DNA from: Enterobacterales bacterium CwR94
Lineage (GTDB): Bacteria > Pseudomonadota > Gammaproteobacteria > Enterobacterales > Enterobacteriaceae
Direction of reading: 5' to 3'
Length of the DNA stretch: 64,000 bases
NCBI GenBank assembly: GCA_002837195.1
Contig: KZ478061.1
Span: 230,382 to 294,381, forward strand
A model generated the notes under the pieces. The model was not told the DNA's origin and searched no databases. It saw nothing but the letters and a program-made list of their open reading frames with translations. Of this stretch, positions 37,243 through 47,209 are shown in pieces; position 1 is the stretch's first letter; each line of letters starts with the position of its first letter. The position numbers and the translations under genes are program-made.

Positions 37243-37366
37243 GCTCACCTCCCGCTATAGCACTTATTCCGGTTGATTATAACCATATTATCAATTTCTC
37301 TTTTAAGCCAGTTCCACGGATGATGTGCCTGTCACATAAATCCACACCATTGCCATGGAGAGCCCT

Positions 37367-38425
37367 ATGACAACCCTTTTATTGCGAGCGGTACCCCGCT
37401 CTCCTCTCAAACACCTGCCCGGCATGTTGCTCGCGGCAGCCATCGCCGCCGCGGCGTGCCTGCTGGGCACTCTGCCTGCGGTGTCAGCGTGGGGATTGGG
37501 TGCCTTAACGCTGGCTATCGTTCTCGGCATTGTTATTGGTAATACGCTGTATCCCCGCTATGCCACAACCTGTGACGATGGCGTGGTGTTTGCCAAGCAA
37601 AAGCTACTGCGCCTGGGCATTATTTTGTATGGCTTTCGCCTGACGGTGCAGCAAATTGCCGATGTCGGACTCAGCGGTGTCCTGATTGACATCCTGACGC
37701 TGTGTTCCACCTTCTTTCTGGCCTGTTGGCTGGGCAAACACCTGTTTGGCCTCGACCGCCAAACCCGCTGGCTGATTGGTGCCGGTAGCAGTATTTGCGG
37801 GGCCGCGGCAATCCTCGCGACAGAGCCGGTGATCAAAGCCGATGCCTCAAAGGTGGCAGTCGCGATTGCAACGGTGGTGATTTTTGGCACGCTGGCCATT
37901 TTTATCTATCCCGTATTATGGCCACTGGCACAACAGGCTTTTCCTTCACTCACTGAAACGCAGTATGGCATCTATGCCGGTTCGACGATGCATGAAGTGG
38001 CGCAGGTGGTTGCTGCAGGTCACGCTATTGGCCCCGATGCTGAAAACGCTGCGGTGATCAGTAAAATGCTGCGCGTTATGATGCTGGCACCGTTCCTGCT
38101 GTTTATTGGCGCCTGTCTGCGCCGTCAGTCAACCGATGCAAACACCACCGCCGGCGGCGTTACCTTCCCGTGGTTCGCCCTGCTGTTTATTGGGGTCGCC
38201 CTGTTTAACTCACTGGGTATTGTGCCTGCCCACGCGGTCGAGGCGATCAATCAATTCGATACGTTTTTGCTGGCGATGGCGATGGCCGCGCTGGGTTTGA
38301 CAACGCATATGAGCGCATTAAAACGCGCCGGTGCCAAACCGCTGTTAATGGCTTCGCTGCTGTTTATATGGCTGATTATCGGGGGTGGCGGGATCAATCT
38401 GCTGATCCACCAATTGATGGGTTAA
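37367..38425 (+). CDS. yeiH: UPF0324 inner-membrane protein YeiH (putative sulfate/sulfite exporter)
   Basis: A 352-residue inner-membrane protein (E. coli YeiH 349) with about ten hydrophobic segments. Conserved blocks: [39 protein letters not shown] and [16 protein letters not shown]. It is classed as a putative sulfate exporter; a role in sulfite efflux under YeiE has been proposed. The start is ATG at 37367 after a GGAGAG; an in-frame ATG at 37355 lies too close to that site. The nfo start follows 50 bp later. Confidence 0.92.
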   Translation: MTTLLLRAVPRSPLKHLPGMLLAAAIAAAACLLGTLPAVSAWGLGALTLAIVLGIVIGNTLYPRYATTCDDGVVFAKQKLLRLGIILYGFRLTVQQIADVGLSGVLIDILTLCSTFFLACWLGKHLFGLDRQTRWLIGAGSSICGAAAILATEPVIKADASKVAVAIATVVIFGTLAIFIYPVLWPLAQQAFPSLTETQYGIYAGSTMHEVAQVVAAGHAIGPDAENAAVISKMLRVMMLAPFLLFIGACLRRQSTDANTTAGGVTFPWFALLFIGVALFNSLGIVPAHAVEAINQFDTFLLAMAMAALGLTTHMSALKRAGAKPLLMASLLFIWLIIGGGGINLLIHQLMG

Positions 38426-38475
38426 GGCTGCGTTTCAGGTATGATGGCGCCCACGTCCAATACGGGAGAAACGCG

Positions 38476-39321
38476 ATGAAGTATATCGGTGCGCACGTTA
38501 GTGCATCAGGGGGAGTGGATCAGGCGGTTATCCGCGCACATGAACTGGAAGCCACGGCCTTTGCCCTGTTCACCAAAAATCAGCGTCAGTGGCGGGCTGC
38601 GCCGCTGACGCAGGAGATCATCAGTGCGTTTCGCACCGCCTGTGAAAAGTATGGCTATACCTCAGCGCAAATCCTACCGCACGACAGCTACCTGATTAAC
38701 CTGGGGCATCCGGTTGAAGAAGCCTTGCTGAAGTCCCGCGAGGCCTTTATTGATGAGATGAGTCGCTGCGAGCAGTTGGGGCTTTCCCTGCTGAACTTCC
38801 ATCCCGGTAGCCATTTGCAGCAAATCGATGAAGAAGCCTGTCTGGATCGCATTGCTGAATCCGTGAACATTGCGCTGGATAAAACGCGTGGCGTGACCGC
38901 CGTGATCGAAAACACCGCGGGCCAGGGCAGTAATCTGGGTTTTCGCTTTGAGCATTTGGCGCGCATTATTGCGGGCGTCGAGGACAAATCACGCGTTGGC
39001 GTATGTATTGATACCTGCCACGCTTTTGCCGGTGGTTATGATTTGCGCACCGAAGAAGCCTGCGTGCAGACGTTTGCTGAGTTTGAGCGCATTGTAGGCT
39101 TTGAATATCTGCGCGGGATGCACCTTAACGATGCGAAAAGCGAATTCGGTAGCCGCGTTGACCGCCACCACAGCCTCGGTGAAGGCAATATCGGTAAAAC
39201 GGTGTTTAGCTGGTTAATGAAGGACAGCCGCTTTGATGGCATTCCCATGATCCTCGAAACCATCAATCCCGATATCTGGAAAGATGAAATTGCCTGGTTA
39301 AAGGCACAACAAAAAGCCTGA
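38476..39321 (+). CDS. nfo: Endonuclease IV
   Basis: A 281-residue zinc-dependent AP endonuclease (E. coli Nfo 285) that cuts abasic and oxidised sites in base excision repair. The AP2EC TIM-barrel is clear: [13 protein letters not shown] at the start, [51 protein letters not shown] and PMILETI, supplying the trinuclear zinc ligands. The start is ATG at 38476 with GGGAGAA; the frame opens 108 bp earlier inside yeiH. In E. coli nfo is induced by SoxS; no soxbox was delineated. Confidence 0.96.
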   Translation: MKYIGAHVSASGGVDQAVIRAHELEATAFALFTKNQRQWRAAPLTQEIISAFRTACEKYGYTSAQILPHDSYLINLGHPVEEALLKSREAFIDEMSRCEQLGLSLLNFHPGSHLQQIDEEACLDRIAESVNIALDKTRGVTAVIENTAGQGSNLGFRFEHLARIIAGVEDKSRVGVCIDTCHAFAGGYDLRTEEACVQTFAEFERIVGFEYLRGMHLNDAKSEFGSRVDRHHSLGEGNIGKTVFSWLMKDSRFDGIPMILETINPDIWKDEIAWLKAQQKA

Positions 39322-39333
39322 TTTCAGAGAATA

Positions 39334-39362
39334 AAAAACCGCGCCTGGGCGCGGTTTTTTTT
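39334..39362. terminator. Bidirectional terminator between nfo and fruA
   Basis: An AAAAAACCGCGCC/GGCGCGGTTTTTTTT palindrome between the convergent genes, with T-runs in both directions. Confidence 0.9.
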
Positions 39363-39377
39363 GTCCGTTCACACGGC

Positions 39378-41078
39378 TTAGGCTGGGCTGTGAACCGCTT
39401 CCACTTCTGGGCGTTTCAGCACGGCATACGCCAGTCCCGCCACCAGAGTTCCCGCGATAATGGCCAGCAGATAACCCACAACCGGTGTTATCGCACCTGG
39501 GATCAGCAACACAAACAGTCCCCCGTGCGGTGCCATCAGTTTAGCGCCTACCAACATCGAGATGGCACCGGTCAGCGCACCACCCACGATACAGCATGGC
39601 AGCACACGCATTGGGTCACGTGCAGCAAACGGAATGGCCCCTTCAGAGATAAAGCATAGGCCGAGCACTAACGCGGCTTTACCGCCTTCCTGCTGGTTCT
39701 TGTTAAATTTACGACGCGCCACCAGCGTTGCCAGGCCCATTGCCAGCGGTGGCACCATACCTGCCGCCATCACCGCGGCCATCGGCGCATAGGTTTGCGA
39801 GCTGAGTAGTCCCACACCAAATGCGTAAGCCACTTTATTTACCGGGCCACCCATATCGGTACACATCATGCCACCCAGTACCGCACCCAGCAGCACCGCG
39901 TTCGCGGTGCCCATGTTCTGCAGCCAGTGGGTTAACCCTTCCATAATGCTGGCAACCGGCTTGCCCACCACATAGATCATCAGCAGTCCGGTCACCAAAC
40001 TGGCCACCAGTGGAATGATCAAAATCGGTTTTAGCGCTTCCATACTCTGTGGCAGTTTCAGCTTGGTACTGAGGAACTTCGCCGCATAACCGGCAATAAA
40101 GCCCGCAATAATCCCGCCAAGGAAACCCGCATTGATACTGGTGGCTAACATACCGCCAATCAGGCCAGGCGTCAGACCGGGGCGATCGGCAATCGAGAAG
40201 GCAATAAAGCCCGCCAATACCGGAACCATTAAGGCAAAGGCGCTACCGCCACCAATCTGCATCAATGCAGCGGCTAAGGTGCCCTCTTCTTTAAACGCGG
40301 TGATCCCGAACGCAAAGGAGAGTGCGATGGTCAAACCACCGGCAACCACCATCGGCAGCATATAAGATACGCCGGTCAACAAGTGACGATACGCACCGGC
40401 ACCGCCCTTTTTGCTTTCATTTTGGCTGTCTTGCGCGCCTTGATTGCCGCCCTGCGGCTGCCAGGTTTTCGCTTCTACCACGGCTTTGTCTAACTCTTGT
40501 GCCGTTTTCTTCAGCGCCAAACTGGTGGAGGTGCGATACATCGGCTTACCGGCAAATTTTGCCAGGTCAACTTCAATATCTGCTGCCACAATCACTAAAT
40601 CCGCAGCAGCAATCTCTTCTGCGGTGATTGCATTGCCCGCCCCAACCGAGCCGCGCGTTTCAACCTTGACCCACCAGCCACGCTTTTTGGCCTCGGTATC
40701 AATGGCTTCTGCCGCCATAAAGGTATGCGCCACGCCCGTTGGGCAGGCGGTTACCGCGACAATGCGTTTTTGGCCGGTTGCCGCCGGTGCTGCCACAGCA
40801 GCTGGTGCCGGTGCCTGCCAACTGGCCGCGCCGCTTTTGGCGTGTTGAAGAAAGGTTTCAGGCTCGCGCAGTGCCAGCGCGATATCGCCCTGCCACAGGG
40901 TTTTTCCGTTCAGGTTAGCCTCAGGTGGCACAGCCCCCGCAACAGCAACCAGTTCGGCTTCGGCAACATTATCCGTCAGCGTCAGACCCGCTTTAGACGC
41001 GGCGGCACGCAATAAGGTATTGGCTAAGGCTTGTGTGGCTTGCCCCAGCGAAGAATCGACGATCAACAGCGTTTTCAT
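39378..41078 (-). CDS. fruA: Fructose PTS permease EIIB'BC
   Basis: A 566-residue inner-membrane permease (E. coli FruA 563) that imports fructose as fructose-1-phosphate. The N-terminal B' domain (1-90) is a degenerate EIIB, an Ala/Pro linker follows, and the functional EIIB domain carries the phosphorylated cysteine in VTACPTGVAHTFMAAEAI (near residue 112). A long membrane EIIC domain has GGPVNKVAYAF and EGAIPFAARDP. Last gene of fruBKA, 16 bp after fruK. Confidence 0.97.
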   Translation of the reverse strand: MKTLLIVDSSLGQATQALANTLLRAAASKAGLTLTDNVAEAELVAVAGAVPPEANLNGKTLWQGDIALALREPETFLQHAKSGAASWQAPAPAAVAAPAATGQKRIVAVTACPTGVAHTFMAAEAIDTEAKKRGWWVKVETRGSVGAGNAITAEEIAAADLVIVAADIEVDLAKFAGKPMYRTSTSLALKKTAQELDKAVVEAKTWQPQGGNQGAQDSQNESKKGGAGAYRHLLTGVSYMLPMVVAGGLTIALSFAFGITAFKEEGTLAAALMQIGGGSAFALMVPVLAGFIAFSIADRPGLTPGLIGGMLATSINAGFLGGIIAGFIAGYAAKFLSTKLKLPQSMEALKPILIIPLVASLVTGLLMIYVVGKPVASIMEGLTHWLQNMGTANAVLLGAVLGGMMCTDMGGPVNKVAYAFGVGLLSSQTYAPMAAVMAAGMVPPLAMGLATLVARRKFNKNQQEGGKAALVLGLCFISEGAIPFAARDPMRVLPCCIVGGALTGAISMLVGAKLMAPHGGLFVLLIPGAITPVVGYLLAIIAGTLVAGLAYAVLKRPEVEAVHSPA

Positions 41079-41094
41079 TCTATCTCTCCTGCTG

Positions 41095-42033
41095 TTAATT
41101 AACGGGTTTCAGGTCGACGCGCGCCATCATCGCGGCCAACTGAGTACGATCGGTAATCCCCACGTTGCTCTGGCTAACAGCCAATGCAGCAACGGCGGTT
41201 GCAAGGCGCAGCGTATGCTCGCTGGACTCACGCATTAAAAGGCCATAAATCAGGCCGCCAACCATGGAGTCGCCCGCACCAACGGTGCTGACCACTTCAC
41301 ACGCTGGCGGTTTCGCCAGCCATTCACCGGAGGCATTCACCCAGAGCGCGCCTTCTGCGCCCAGTGAGATAACCACGTGTGCGATCCCCTGCTCACGCAG
41401 TTCATGCGCTGCGGCAATCACATCATCCAGCGTGGGCAACTTGCGCCCTGCCCAAATTTCCAGCTCGCGGCGATTCGGTTTCACTAACCAGGGCGCGGCT
41501 TTCAGTCCCGCCACCAGCGCGTCGCGGCTGCTGTCGAAAATAATGCACGGGCATTGCGTGCGCAGTTGTGACATCCAGGCGGTAAAGGCTTCCGGCGATA
41601 CGCCTGCCGGTAAACTGCCGCTGACGCACACCATATCGAATTGCCCTAACCAACTCAGTGAATCGGCGCTGAAGCGCTCCCAATCCTGGGCACTGACGTC
41701 AAAACCGGAGAAATTGAGGTCGGTCACTTCACCGTCTTTTTCAGTCAACTTAACGTTGATACGTGTGCGGCCAGGTACCACCTGAAAACGGTTGGCGATG
41801 CCTAAATCGCTGAACAGCAGTTGGAAGCCATCCTGGTTCTCTTTCCCCAGGAAGCCACCCACGGTGACATCGATGCCGAGATCTTTCAGCACTTTCGCCA
41901 CGTTGATGCCTTTGCCCGCCGCATGCAAACCGGTGGTTTTCACCAAATTGACTTCACCGCGCTCGATCTCCGGGGTGTATCCCACCAGATCATAAGCGGG
42001 GTTTAACGTGATAGTGGCAACGCGTCTGCTCAT
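41095..42033 (-). CDS. fruK: 1-phosphofructokinase
   Basis: A 312-residue cytosolic PfkB/ribokinase-family enzyme (E. coli 312) that phosphorylates fructose-1-phosphate to fructose-1,6-bisphosphate. The N-terminal [13 protein letters not shown] and [14 protein letters not shown] signature is present, and the catalytic Asp lies in [12 protein letters not shown]. Its start overlaps the fruB stop by four bases, indicating translational coupling. Confidence 0.96.
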   Translation of the reverse strand: MSRRVATITLNPAYDLVGYTPEIERGEVNLVKTTGLHAAGKGINVAKVLKDLGIDVTVGGFLGKENQDGFQLLFSDLGIANRFQVVPGRTRINVKLTEKDGEVTDLNFSGFDVSAQDWERFSADSLSWLGQFDMVCVSGSLPAGVSPEAFTAWMSQLRTQCPCIIFDSSRDALVAGLKAAPWLVKPNRRELEIWAGRKLPTLDDVIAAAHELREQGIAHVVISLGAEGALWVNASGEWLAKPPACEVVSTVGAGDSMVGGLIYGLLMRESSEHTLRLATAVAALAVSQSNVGITDRTQLAAMMARVDLKPVN

Positions 42034-43163
42034 GCTGCCCCCTCACCCAAACCGGCATTGATCGCTTCACCAATGCTGTCCAGCGCCTGCTGCGCATCAA
42101 CGCCGCTGGCGGTAAAGCGCAAGCGATGGCCTTTTTTCACGCCCAGCGCGACCACTTTCATCAAACTACGGCCGTTCGCCGGTTTGCCGCTGCCATCCAG
42201 ATTGGTGACCGTGATGTCACTTTCAAACTGTTTGATAACGGTGACCAACGCGGTGCCTGGACGGGCATGCAAGCCGTGCTCGTTACGGATGGTGTATTCT
42301 GCCGTCAGCACATCCGCTGTTTCAGCCACGTCGCTGGTCAGCAACGCCAACACGCCCGCGGCATCGGCCTTCAGCAGGCGTTCAGCTTTTTGGTTGATCA
42401 GCAGATCGCTCAGGTAGTTCAGCACGTTGAGAGGTTGTTCATCCGCGACCGCAACGGTAATCAGCATGGCAGCGTGTTCACCGTTCACCTCGAAAGGTTG
42501 TGCTGCGCGGCTTATCGCCACGCCACTGGCCAGGTTGCCCTGAGTGCTGTCGTTCAACCAGATACCTTGTCCCAGGCTCAGCGGTTTTGCCGCAATGACC
42601 TGACTGACAAAGTGGTTATCGACAGCACCCGCCTGTTGTAAACGTCCGGCGTTCAGCGCTTGCAGCGTCATCAGATCGCGCGCCGGTACGTCGACGGCAA
42701 TCAGCGAGGCATCAAAAGCAAATTCTGCACCCTGCTTTTCACCCATCAACAGGCTGCGCAACGTTTCGGCCGACGTGGTGGTTTTGAGTTGTTCCGCAAC
42801 GTTGTCATCACTCAGCACGTGCGTTAACTGACGCAACAGCGATAAATGCTCGTCGGATTTCGCCGCAATACCAATGACCACGTAGGCGGTTTGATCATCA
42901 CCCCAGTTCACACCTTGCGGGAATTGAAAGACCTGCACGCCGGTGTTTAAGACCAGATCGCGCGTGTCAGTAGTGCCATGGGGAATCGCAATGCCGTTGC
43001 CCAGATACGTGGTGGTCTGCTGCTCACGGTTGAGCATGCCCTCCACGTAACCTTCTGCCACATTGCCTGCTGACGTCAGCGCCGCAGCAACCTGACGAAT
43101 GGCCGTTTGCTTGTCGCTGGCCTGACTATTCAAGTGAATAGCACGGGTATCGAGCTGGAACAT
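42030..43163 (-). CDS. fruB: Fructose PTS EIIA-HPr fusion protein (DTP)
   Basis: A 377-residue cytosolic phosphotransfer protein (E. coli 376). The N-terminal EIIA domain has phospho-His62 ([10 protein letters not shown]), a central linker domain follows, and the C-terminal HPr (FPr) domain has phospho-His299 ([11 protein letters not shown]). It takes phosphate from enzyme I and passes it to FruA. First gene of fruBKA; two Cra operators lie directly upstream, so the operon should be repressed by Cra and induced by fructose-1-phosphate. Confidence 0.97.
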   Translation of the reverse strand: MFQLDTRAIHLNSQASDKQTAIRQVAAALTSAGNVAEGYVEGMLNREQQTTTYLGNGIAIPHGTTDTRDLVLNTGVQVFQFPQGVNWGDDQTAYVVIGIAAKSDEHLSLLRQLTHVLSDDNVAEQLKTTTSAETLRSLLMGEKQGAEFAFDASLIAVDVPARDLMTLQALNAGRLQQAGAVDNHFVSQVIAAKPLSLGQGIWLNDSTQGNLASGVAISRAAQPFEVNGEHAAMLITVAVADEQPLNVLNYLSDLLINQKAERLLKADAAGVLALLTSDVAETADVLTAEYTIRNEHGLHARPGTALVTVIKQFESDITVTNLDGSGKPANGRSLMKVVALGVKKGHRLRFTASGVDAQQALDSIGEAINAGLGEGAA

Positions 43164-43184
43164 AATTCTCCTCTCCGCTGAAAT

Positions 43185-43198
43185 CGAATCGTTTCAGC
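43185..43198 (-). promoter_or_regulatory. Cra (FruR) operator, proximal
   Basis: CGAATCGTTTCAGC, 22 bp before fruB, matches the right half of the Cra consensus GCTGAAWCGWTTCAGC fully and the left half partly. Confidence 0.75.
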
Positions 43199-43249
43199 CA
43201 TGTGATCGCTCAGATGAATTGCGCCACGACAGATGTCTTGCTGAAGGGC

Positions 43250-43263
43250 GCTGAAACGTTTCA
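43250..43263 (-). promoter_or_regulatory. Cra (FruR) operator, distal
   Basis: GCTGAAACGTTTCA is a near-perfect Cra palindrome (TGAAACGTTTCA core). Together with the proximal site it reproduces the two-operator fruBKA promoter of E. coli. Confidence 0.85.
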
Positions 43264-43561
43264 AGGATTGTGAATCAGCGGCTCTGTTAATGACCAGCTT
43301 TTTCCGAAACGGCGTAGCAGATTTTTGATGTCACGCACATTTGGCGCATCAATTCGGATAAAACCGATCGCAGCCTGCTGAACCCAGCTGAACAACATCA
43401 GCCTGTTACCGCTTACGTTCAGCTCGGTTAAGTATTGGTCAAAATTGCAAAAAGTGCTGTCTTTTCCGACACTTTCAGATTTCAGGCCCCGGCACCTTTT
43501 ATTATTTTGATATCGGCGTACACTGCGCGCGTCTTTTCTCTCGCCCTGGTGTCTGTTATCC

Positions 43562-44740
43562 ATGTCTACGCCTGATTACCCTGCTACTCGCCGCCTGGAT
43601 TCCGGTTCGCTGGCTTTTTTAGTTGTCGCGTTTGTCTCCGGGCTGGCAGGTGCCTTGCAAACCCCCACGCTGAGCCTCTATCTGACCACTGAAGTGCAGG
43701 TGCGCCCGTTGTTAGTGGGGCTCTTCTTTACGGGAAATGCGGTAATTGGCATTTTGGTCAGTCAATTCCTGGCGCGCCGTTCTGACTTGCAGGGAGACCG
43801 AAAAAAGCTCATTTTTCAGTGCCTGCTTCTGGGCGCACTGGCCAGCCTGCTGTTTGCTTTTAACCGCAACTATTATGTGCTGCTGATCCTCGGCGTATTT
43901 CTCGCCAGCTTTGGCGTGACCGCCACGCCGCAGATGTTTGCCCTCGCCCGCGAGCATGCCGATAAAACCGGGCGCGAAAATGTGATGTTCAGCTCGGTGA
44001 TGCGTGCGCAGATTTCACTCGCCTGGGTGATTGGCCCGCCTTTGGCATTTGCCCTCGCGTTGGGCTACGGCTTTACCGCGATGTATCTGCTGGCAGCGGT
44101 CGCCTTTGTCCTCTGCGCCATCCTGGTAAAATGCTATCTGCCCTCCATGCACAAACAACCCGCTGTTGTTACGGGCAAACTCGAAGCACCGCGTCGCAAT
44201 CGCCGCGATACCCTGCAACTGTTTATCGCTTGCGTATTAATGTGGTCATGCAATGGGTTGTACCTGATCACCATGCCGCTGTATGTCACGCACGAGCTGC
44301 ACTTATCGCAAAAGCTAGCCGGTATCCTGATTGGTCTCGCGGCAGGGCTTGAGATCCCCGTGATGCTGATTGCCGGCTACTACGCCAGAAGAACGGGTAA
44401 ACGCCCTTTAATGCGGGCGGCGGTAATTTGTGGTGTGGTGTTTTATGCCGGCATGCTGTTTATTCACGATCCGCTGCCCTTGCTGATGTTGCAGGTGTTG
44501 AATGCGGTCTTTATTGGCATCTTAGCGGGACTGGGCATGATTTGGTTTCAGGATTTGATGCCGGGACAAGCGGGAGCCGCTACCACACTTTTTACAAACA
44601 GTACCCGCGTTGGCTGGGTGGTGGCAGGTTCTCTGGCGGGCGTGGTGGCAGAGATCTGGAGTTATCACGCCGTATTTGGCTTTGCATTTATCATGATGTT
44701 GGCGACAGTGGGCTGCATCTGGCGCGTCAAGGAAGCCTGA
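43562..44740 (+). CDS. setB: Sugar efflux transporter SetB
   Basis: A 392-residue MFS exporter (E. coli SetB 393) with twelve membrane segments that exports lactose and other sugars. The N-terminal LVVAFVSGLAGALQTPTLSL and GVTATPQMFALAREHADKTG are SET-family blocks. It is divergent from fruBKA as in E. coli. The ATG at 43562 lacks a clear Shine-Dalgarno. It is convergent with yeiW, two bases apart. Confidence 0.93.
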   Translation: MSTPDYPATRRLDSGSLAFLVVAFVSGLAGALQTPTLSLYLTTEVQVRPLLVGLFFTGNAVIGILVSQFLARRSDLQGDRKKLIFQCLLLGALASLLFAFNRNYYVLLILGVFLASFGVTATPQMFALAREHADKTGRENVMFSSVMRAQISLAWVIGPPLAFALALGYGFTAMYLLAAVAFVLCAILVKCYLPSMHKQPAVVTGKLEAPRRNRRDTLQLFIACVLMWSCNGLYLITMPLYVTHELHLSQKLAGILIGLAAGLEIPVMLIAGYYARRTGKRPLMRAAVICGVVFYAGMLFIHDPLPLLMLQVLNAVFIGILAGLGMIWFQDLMPGQAGAATTLFTNSTRVGWVVAGSLAGVVAEIWSYHAVFGFAFIMMLATVGCIWRVKEA

Positions 44741-44742
44741 GT

Positions 44743-44997
44743 TCAGGGTGCCGTTTCGGCTTCCAGTTTCAATAGCCACACCATTGCAGCATCGCGTGTG
44801 GCGCCGCACATCTCGGCAGAAGGTTGTAAGCCCGCGCACACTTTGGGACGCGATGGCAGCCCAAATATCTTACAGCGCTGCTGCACATCCAACTGGATAC
44901 AGGGCGTGTTAGCGGGTTTGCCCTGCGGCATTCCGGGGATAGGAGAAGAAATAGAAGGTGCTGTACAACACGCGCCGCAGCCAGAACGACATTCCAT
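44743..44997 (-). CDS. yeiW: YkgJ-type cysteine cluster protein YeiW
   Basis: An 84-residue UPF0153 protein, the length of E. coli YeiW, with a conserved metal-binding cysteine pattern: CRSGCGACC near the N-terminus, then Cys47 and Cys55 ([10 protein letters not shown]) and later Cys68 and Cys78. The family is predicted to chelate zinc or iron; the role is unknown. The start is ATG at 44997 after TAGGTAAT; a longer frame from 45039 adds 14 residues not seen in E. coli. Confidence 0.88.
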   Translation of the reverse strand: MECRSGCGACCTAPSISSPIPGMPQGKPANTPCIQLDVQQRCKIFGLPSRPKVCAGLQPSAEMCGATRDAAMVWLLKLEAETAP

Positions 44998-45068
44998 GGG
45001 GTGATTACCTATAATGATACCCTCACAGGCTAACAGCATTTTGCGACTCCTGCTTGCCAGTTTTCTGC

Positions 45069-45097
45069 TTGACCGTTAAGTTGTCGCCATCATTTAT
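45069..45097 (+). promoter_or_regulatory. efpL promoter
   Basis: TTGACC (45069-45074), a 17-bp spacer and ATTTAT (45092-45097) just before the gene. This predicts a very short leader of about 13 nt. Confidence 0.45.
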
Positions 45098-45116
45098 CCT
45101 TCATGAGAAATACGCA

Positions 45117-45686
45117 ATGCCAAGAGCAAATGAAATCAAAAAGGGAATGGCCATCAGCCATAACGGTAAACTCCTGCTCGTTAAGGATATTGACGTGCAA
45201 AGCCCCAGCGCACGCGGTGCCGCCACGCTGTACAAAATGCGTTTTACCGATGTGCGCACCGGCATGAAAGTAGAAGAGCGTTTTAAAGGGGACGACATGA
45301 TTGACACCATCAGTCTCAGTCGCCGCGCCGTGACCTTCTCGTATATTGACGGTGACGAATACGTCTTTATGGATGACGAAGATTTCACGCCTTACAGCTT
45401 TAAGCACGAACAAATTCAGGATGAGCTGCTGTTTATTCCGGAAGGTGGCATCCCTGGCATGCACGTACTGACCATGGAGAGCCAGGTGCTGGCCCTGGAA
45501 CTCCCGCAAACGGTGGAAATGGAGATTGTCGAAACGACACCCGGTATTAAGGGGGCTTCTGCCAGCGCGCGTACCAAGCCCGCAACCATGATCACTGGAC
45601 TGGTCATTCAGGTACCCGAATACCTTAGCAACGGCGACAGAATTCAGATCCACGTACCGGAGCGCCGCTATATGGGCCGTGTGTGA
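45117..45686 (+). CDS. yeiP: Elongation factor P-like protein EfpL (YeiP)
   Basis: A 189-residue EF-P paralogue (E. coli YeiP/EfpL 190) with three beta-barrel domains. The domain I tip loop is [11 protein letters not shown] with an unmodified Arg33 where EF-P has the beta-lysylated lysine. EfpL assists ribosomes stalled at proline-containing motifs without that modification. The ATG at 45117 gives [10 protein letters not shown]; the frame opens 63 bp earlier through the promoter. Confidence 0.94.
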   Translation: MPRANEIKKGMAISHNGKLLLVKDIDVQSPSARGAATLYKMRFTDVRTGMKVEERFKGDDMIDTISLSRRAVTFSYIDGDEYVFMDDEDFTPYSFKHEQIQDELLFIPEGGIPGMHVLTMESQVLALELPQTVEMEIVETTPGIKGASASARTKPATMITGLVIQVPEYLSNGDRIQIHVPERRYMGRV

Positions 45687-45727
45687 TCGGCATCGACACG
45701 ATGCTTTTAAATGTTATAAGATAACAA

Positions 45728-45749
45728 AAAGGCGACCTGAGTCGCCTTT
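45728..45749. terminator. Terminator between efpL and the fimbrial-like gene
   Basis: AAAGGCGAC-CTGA-GTCGCCTTT between convergent genes, with A/T runs on both sides. Confidence 0.8.
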
Positions 45750-45756
45750 GTTGTTC

Positions 45757-46080
45757 TTAACGATATATCGCCGTCAGGATCCCCAAACGACGCTCGTTAT
45801 CCAACCAGCGCATTTCAGTGGTACCGATATTTAACGGTAAGGTGAGATTCTTTGTCGATGAGATGGCTTGCGCAGTAGTAACTGTTTGCCCATTACGATA
45901 GCAACTGGAAACCATTTGGTTACCCCGCTGCTGCAATGAACAAGGCGATTCTACAATCGCGCCAGTAAAGTGGATAATGCCTGAACTGGCTGATGTGTCG
46001 TTGCTTCCTGCGGAGACGGCGGTCGTCCATGAGGTCATCAGCAGCAGGCCCAACATAACGATGGGTCGGCGTGCTTTCAT
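45757..46080 (-). CDS. Small secreted fimbrial-like protein
   Basis: A 107-residue exported protein. A signal peptide (KARRPIVMLGLLLMTSWTTA) ends at about residue 24. The N-terminal strand GIIHFTGAIVESPC and a second Cys (SSCYR) match the start of type 1 pilin domains, where these cysteines form a disulfide. The remainder is far too short for a full pilin (about 160 residues) and lacks the usual C-terminal penultimate-tyrosine strand, although it ends TAIYR. No chaperone or usher gene is nearby. It could be a decayed pilin or a dedicated small periplasmic protein. The start at 46080 follows GAGGAAATT. Confidence 0.7.
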   Translation of the reverse strand: MKARRPIVMLGLLLMTSWTTAVSAGSNDTSASSGIIHFTGAIVESPCSLQQRGNQMVSSCYRNGQTVTTAQAISSTKNLTLPLNIGTTEMRWLDNERRLGILTAIYR

Positions 46081-46185
46081 AATTTCCTCATTCATTTTTC
46101 GGCCTCACGATGAGCATAACGGATAATTAAGAAACGGCACATTTTTCTTAAACTTTAATACCAAATATTTAAAGAGTGACAAATT

Positions 46186-47166
46186 ATGACCTACGTCAAT
46201 CTTATTACGGGTTTTCTCGGCAGCGGCAAAACCACCACCCTGCTCTCTTTATTGGCCCAGAAACCCCAGCATGAAAAATGGGCGGTGCTGGTCAATGAGT
46301 TTGGTGAAATTGGGATTGATGGTGCCCTGTTGGCGGATAGCGGTGCGATCCTCAAAGAGATCCCCGGCGGCTGCATGTGCTGCGTCAATGGCTTACCGAT
46401 GCAGGTTGGGCTCAATATGCTGCTGAAACAGCATCGCCCCGACCGGCTGTTGATTGAGCCAACCGGCCTGGGCCATCCCAAGCAGATCCTCTCGCTTTTA
46501 ACCAGTGAAACCTACAAAGCCTGGTTTACACTGAATGCGACGCTGTGCGTGCTGGACCCCCGCCAGTTACTGGACCCTCGGGTGCGGGAAAACGAGAACT
46601 TCCGCGACCAGTTAGCGGCGGCAGATATCCTGATAGCCAATAAACAGGACAGCGCGACGGCGGAAAGTCATGCTGCGCTTCACGCGTGGTATCAGCAACA
46701 CGGTGAAAAACGCCCGCTGGTGCAGGCAAGCTGGGGCAATATTGAAGCCGCGCTATTGGATACGCCTCACCTTAATGCGCGCGAACTGCCTGATGCACAG
46801 CATCACCACGCCACTAAACAGGCGCTGCCAGAAACATTAACCACCTTGAGATTGAACCCGCAACAACGCTGGCGCCGTGCACTCAATGCGAGCCAGGGCT
46901 ATGAGGCCTGCGGATGGATTTTTGACGATGAAACACTGTTCAATACGGTGGGTATGCTGGAATGGATGCGGACATCGCCTGTCGATCGCGCCAAAGGCAT
47001 CGTGCGTATTCCAGAAGGTGCATTAATCATTAACCGTCAGGGCGAGGATTTCTACTTTGAAACACAGCCGGCCCCGCCTCCGGACAGCCGTATTGAGATG
47101 ATTCATTCCTCAACGGCCCCCTGGAACACCTTACAAAGCCAGTTGTTGAAACTTCGTTTAAGTTAG
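46186..47166 (+). CDS. yeiR: COG0523 zinc-binding GTPase YeiR
   Basis: A 326-residue G3E P-loop GTPase (E. coli YeiR 328) that binds zinc and hydrolyses GTP; a metallochaperone role is inferred. Walker A is GFLGSGKTT (residues 9-17), the metal-binding motif is GGCMCC (61-66), and the base-recognition motif is ANKQD. A His-rich stretch (QHHHATK) lies before the C-terminal COG0523 domain. The stop codon overlaps the ribosome site of a 7-codon mini-ORF before lpxT. Confidence 0.93.
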   Translation: MTYVNLITGFLGSGKTTTLLSLLAQKPQHEKWAVLVNEFGEIGIDGALLADSGAILKEIPGGCMCCVNGLPMQVGLNMLLKQHRPDRLLIEPTGLGHPKQILSLLTSETYKAWFTLNATLCVLDPRQLLDPRVRENENFRDQLAAADILIANKQDSATAESHAALHAWYQQHGEKRPLVQASWGNIEAALLDTPHLNARELPDAQHHHATKQALPETLTTLRLNPQQRWRRALNASQGYEACGWIFDDETLFNTVGMLEWMRTSPVDRAKGIVRIPEGALIINRQGEDFYFETQPAPPPDSRIEMIHSSTAPWNTLQSQLLKLRLS

Positions 47167-47178
47167 GAGAATTATCCT

Positions 47179-47202
47179 ATGCCGTTATTTTTTGTCCGAT
47201 AG
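47179..47202 (+). CDS. 7-codon mini-ORF upstream of lpxT (MPLFFVR)
   Basis: An ATG with an AGGAGA nine bases upstream opens a 7-codon frame ending TAG eight bases before the lpxT ATG. lpxT itself has only a weak ribosome site. The geometry suggests lpxT is translated by re-initiation or that ribosomes on the mini-ORF tune it. It is unrelated in sequence to the E. coli leader peptide PmrR. Confidence 0.35.
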   Translation: MPLFFVR

Positions 47203-47209
47203 GCTTTCC

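Larger units (their letters stand above)
43164..43561. other. fruB-setB divergent region (398 bp)
   Basis: It contains two Cra operators next to fruB. It also contains a leftward open frame of 100 codons (43261-43563) whose last 45 codons (from an ATG at 43398) look protein-like. That frame has only a weak ribosome site and its stop lies inside the distal Cra operator. It could be an unannotated small gene or chance. Confidence 0.4.

Noticed and set aside
44998-45039. 14-residue N-terminal extension of YeiW
   Set aside because: The E. coli protein starts at the CRxGCGACC segment, and the ATG at 44997 has a better-placed ribosome site.
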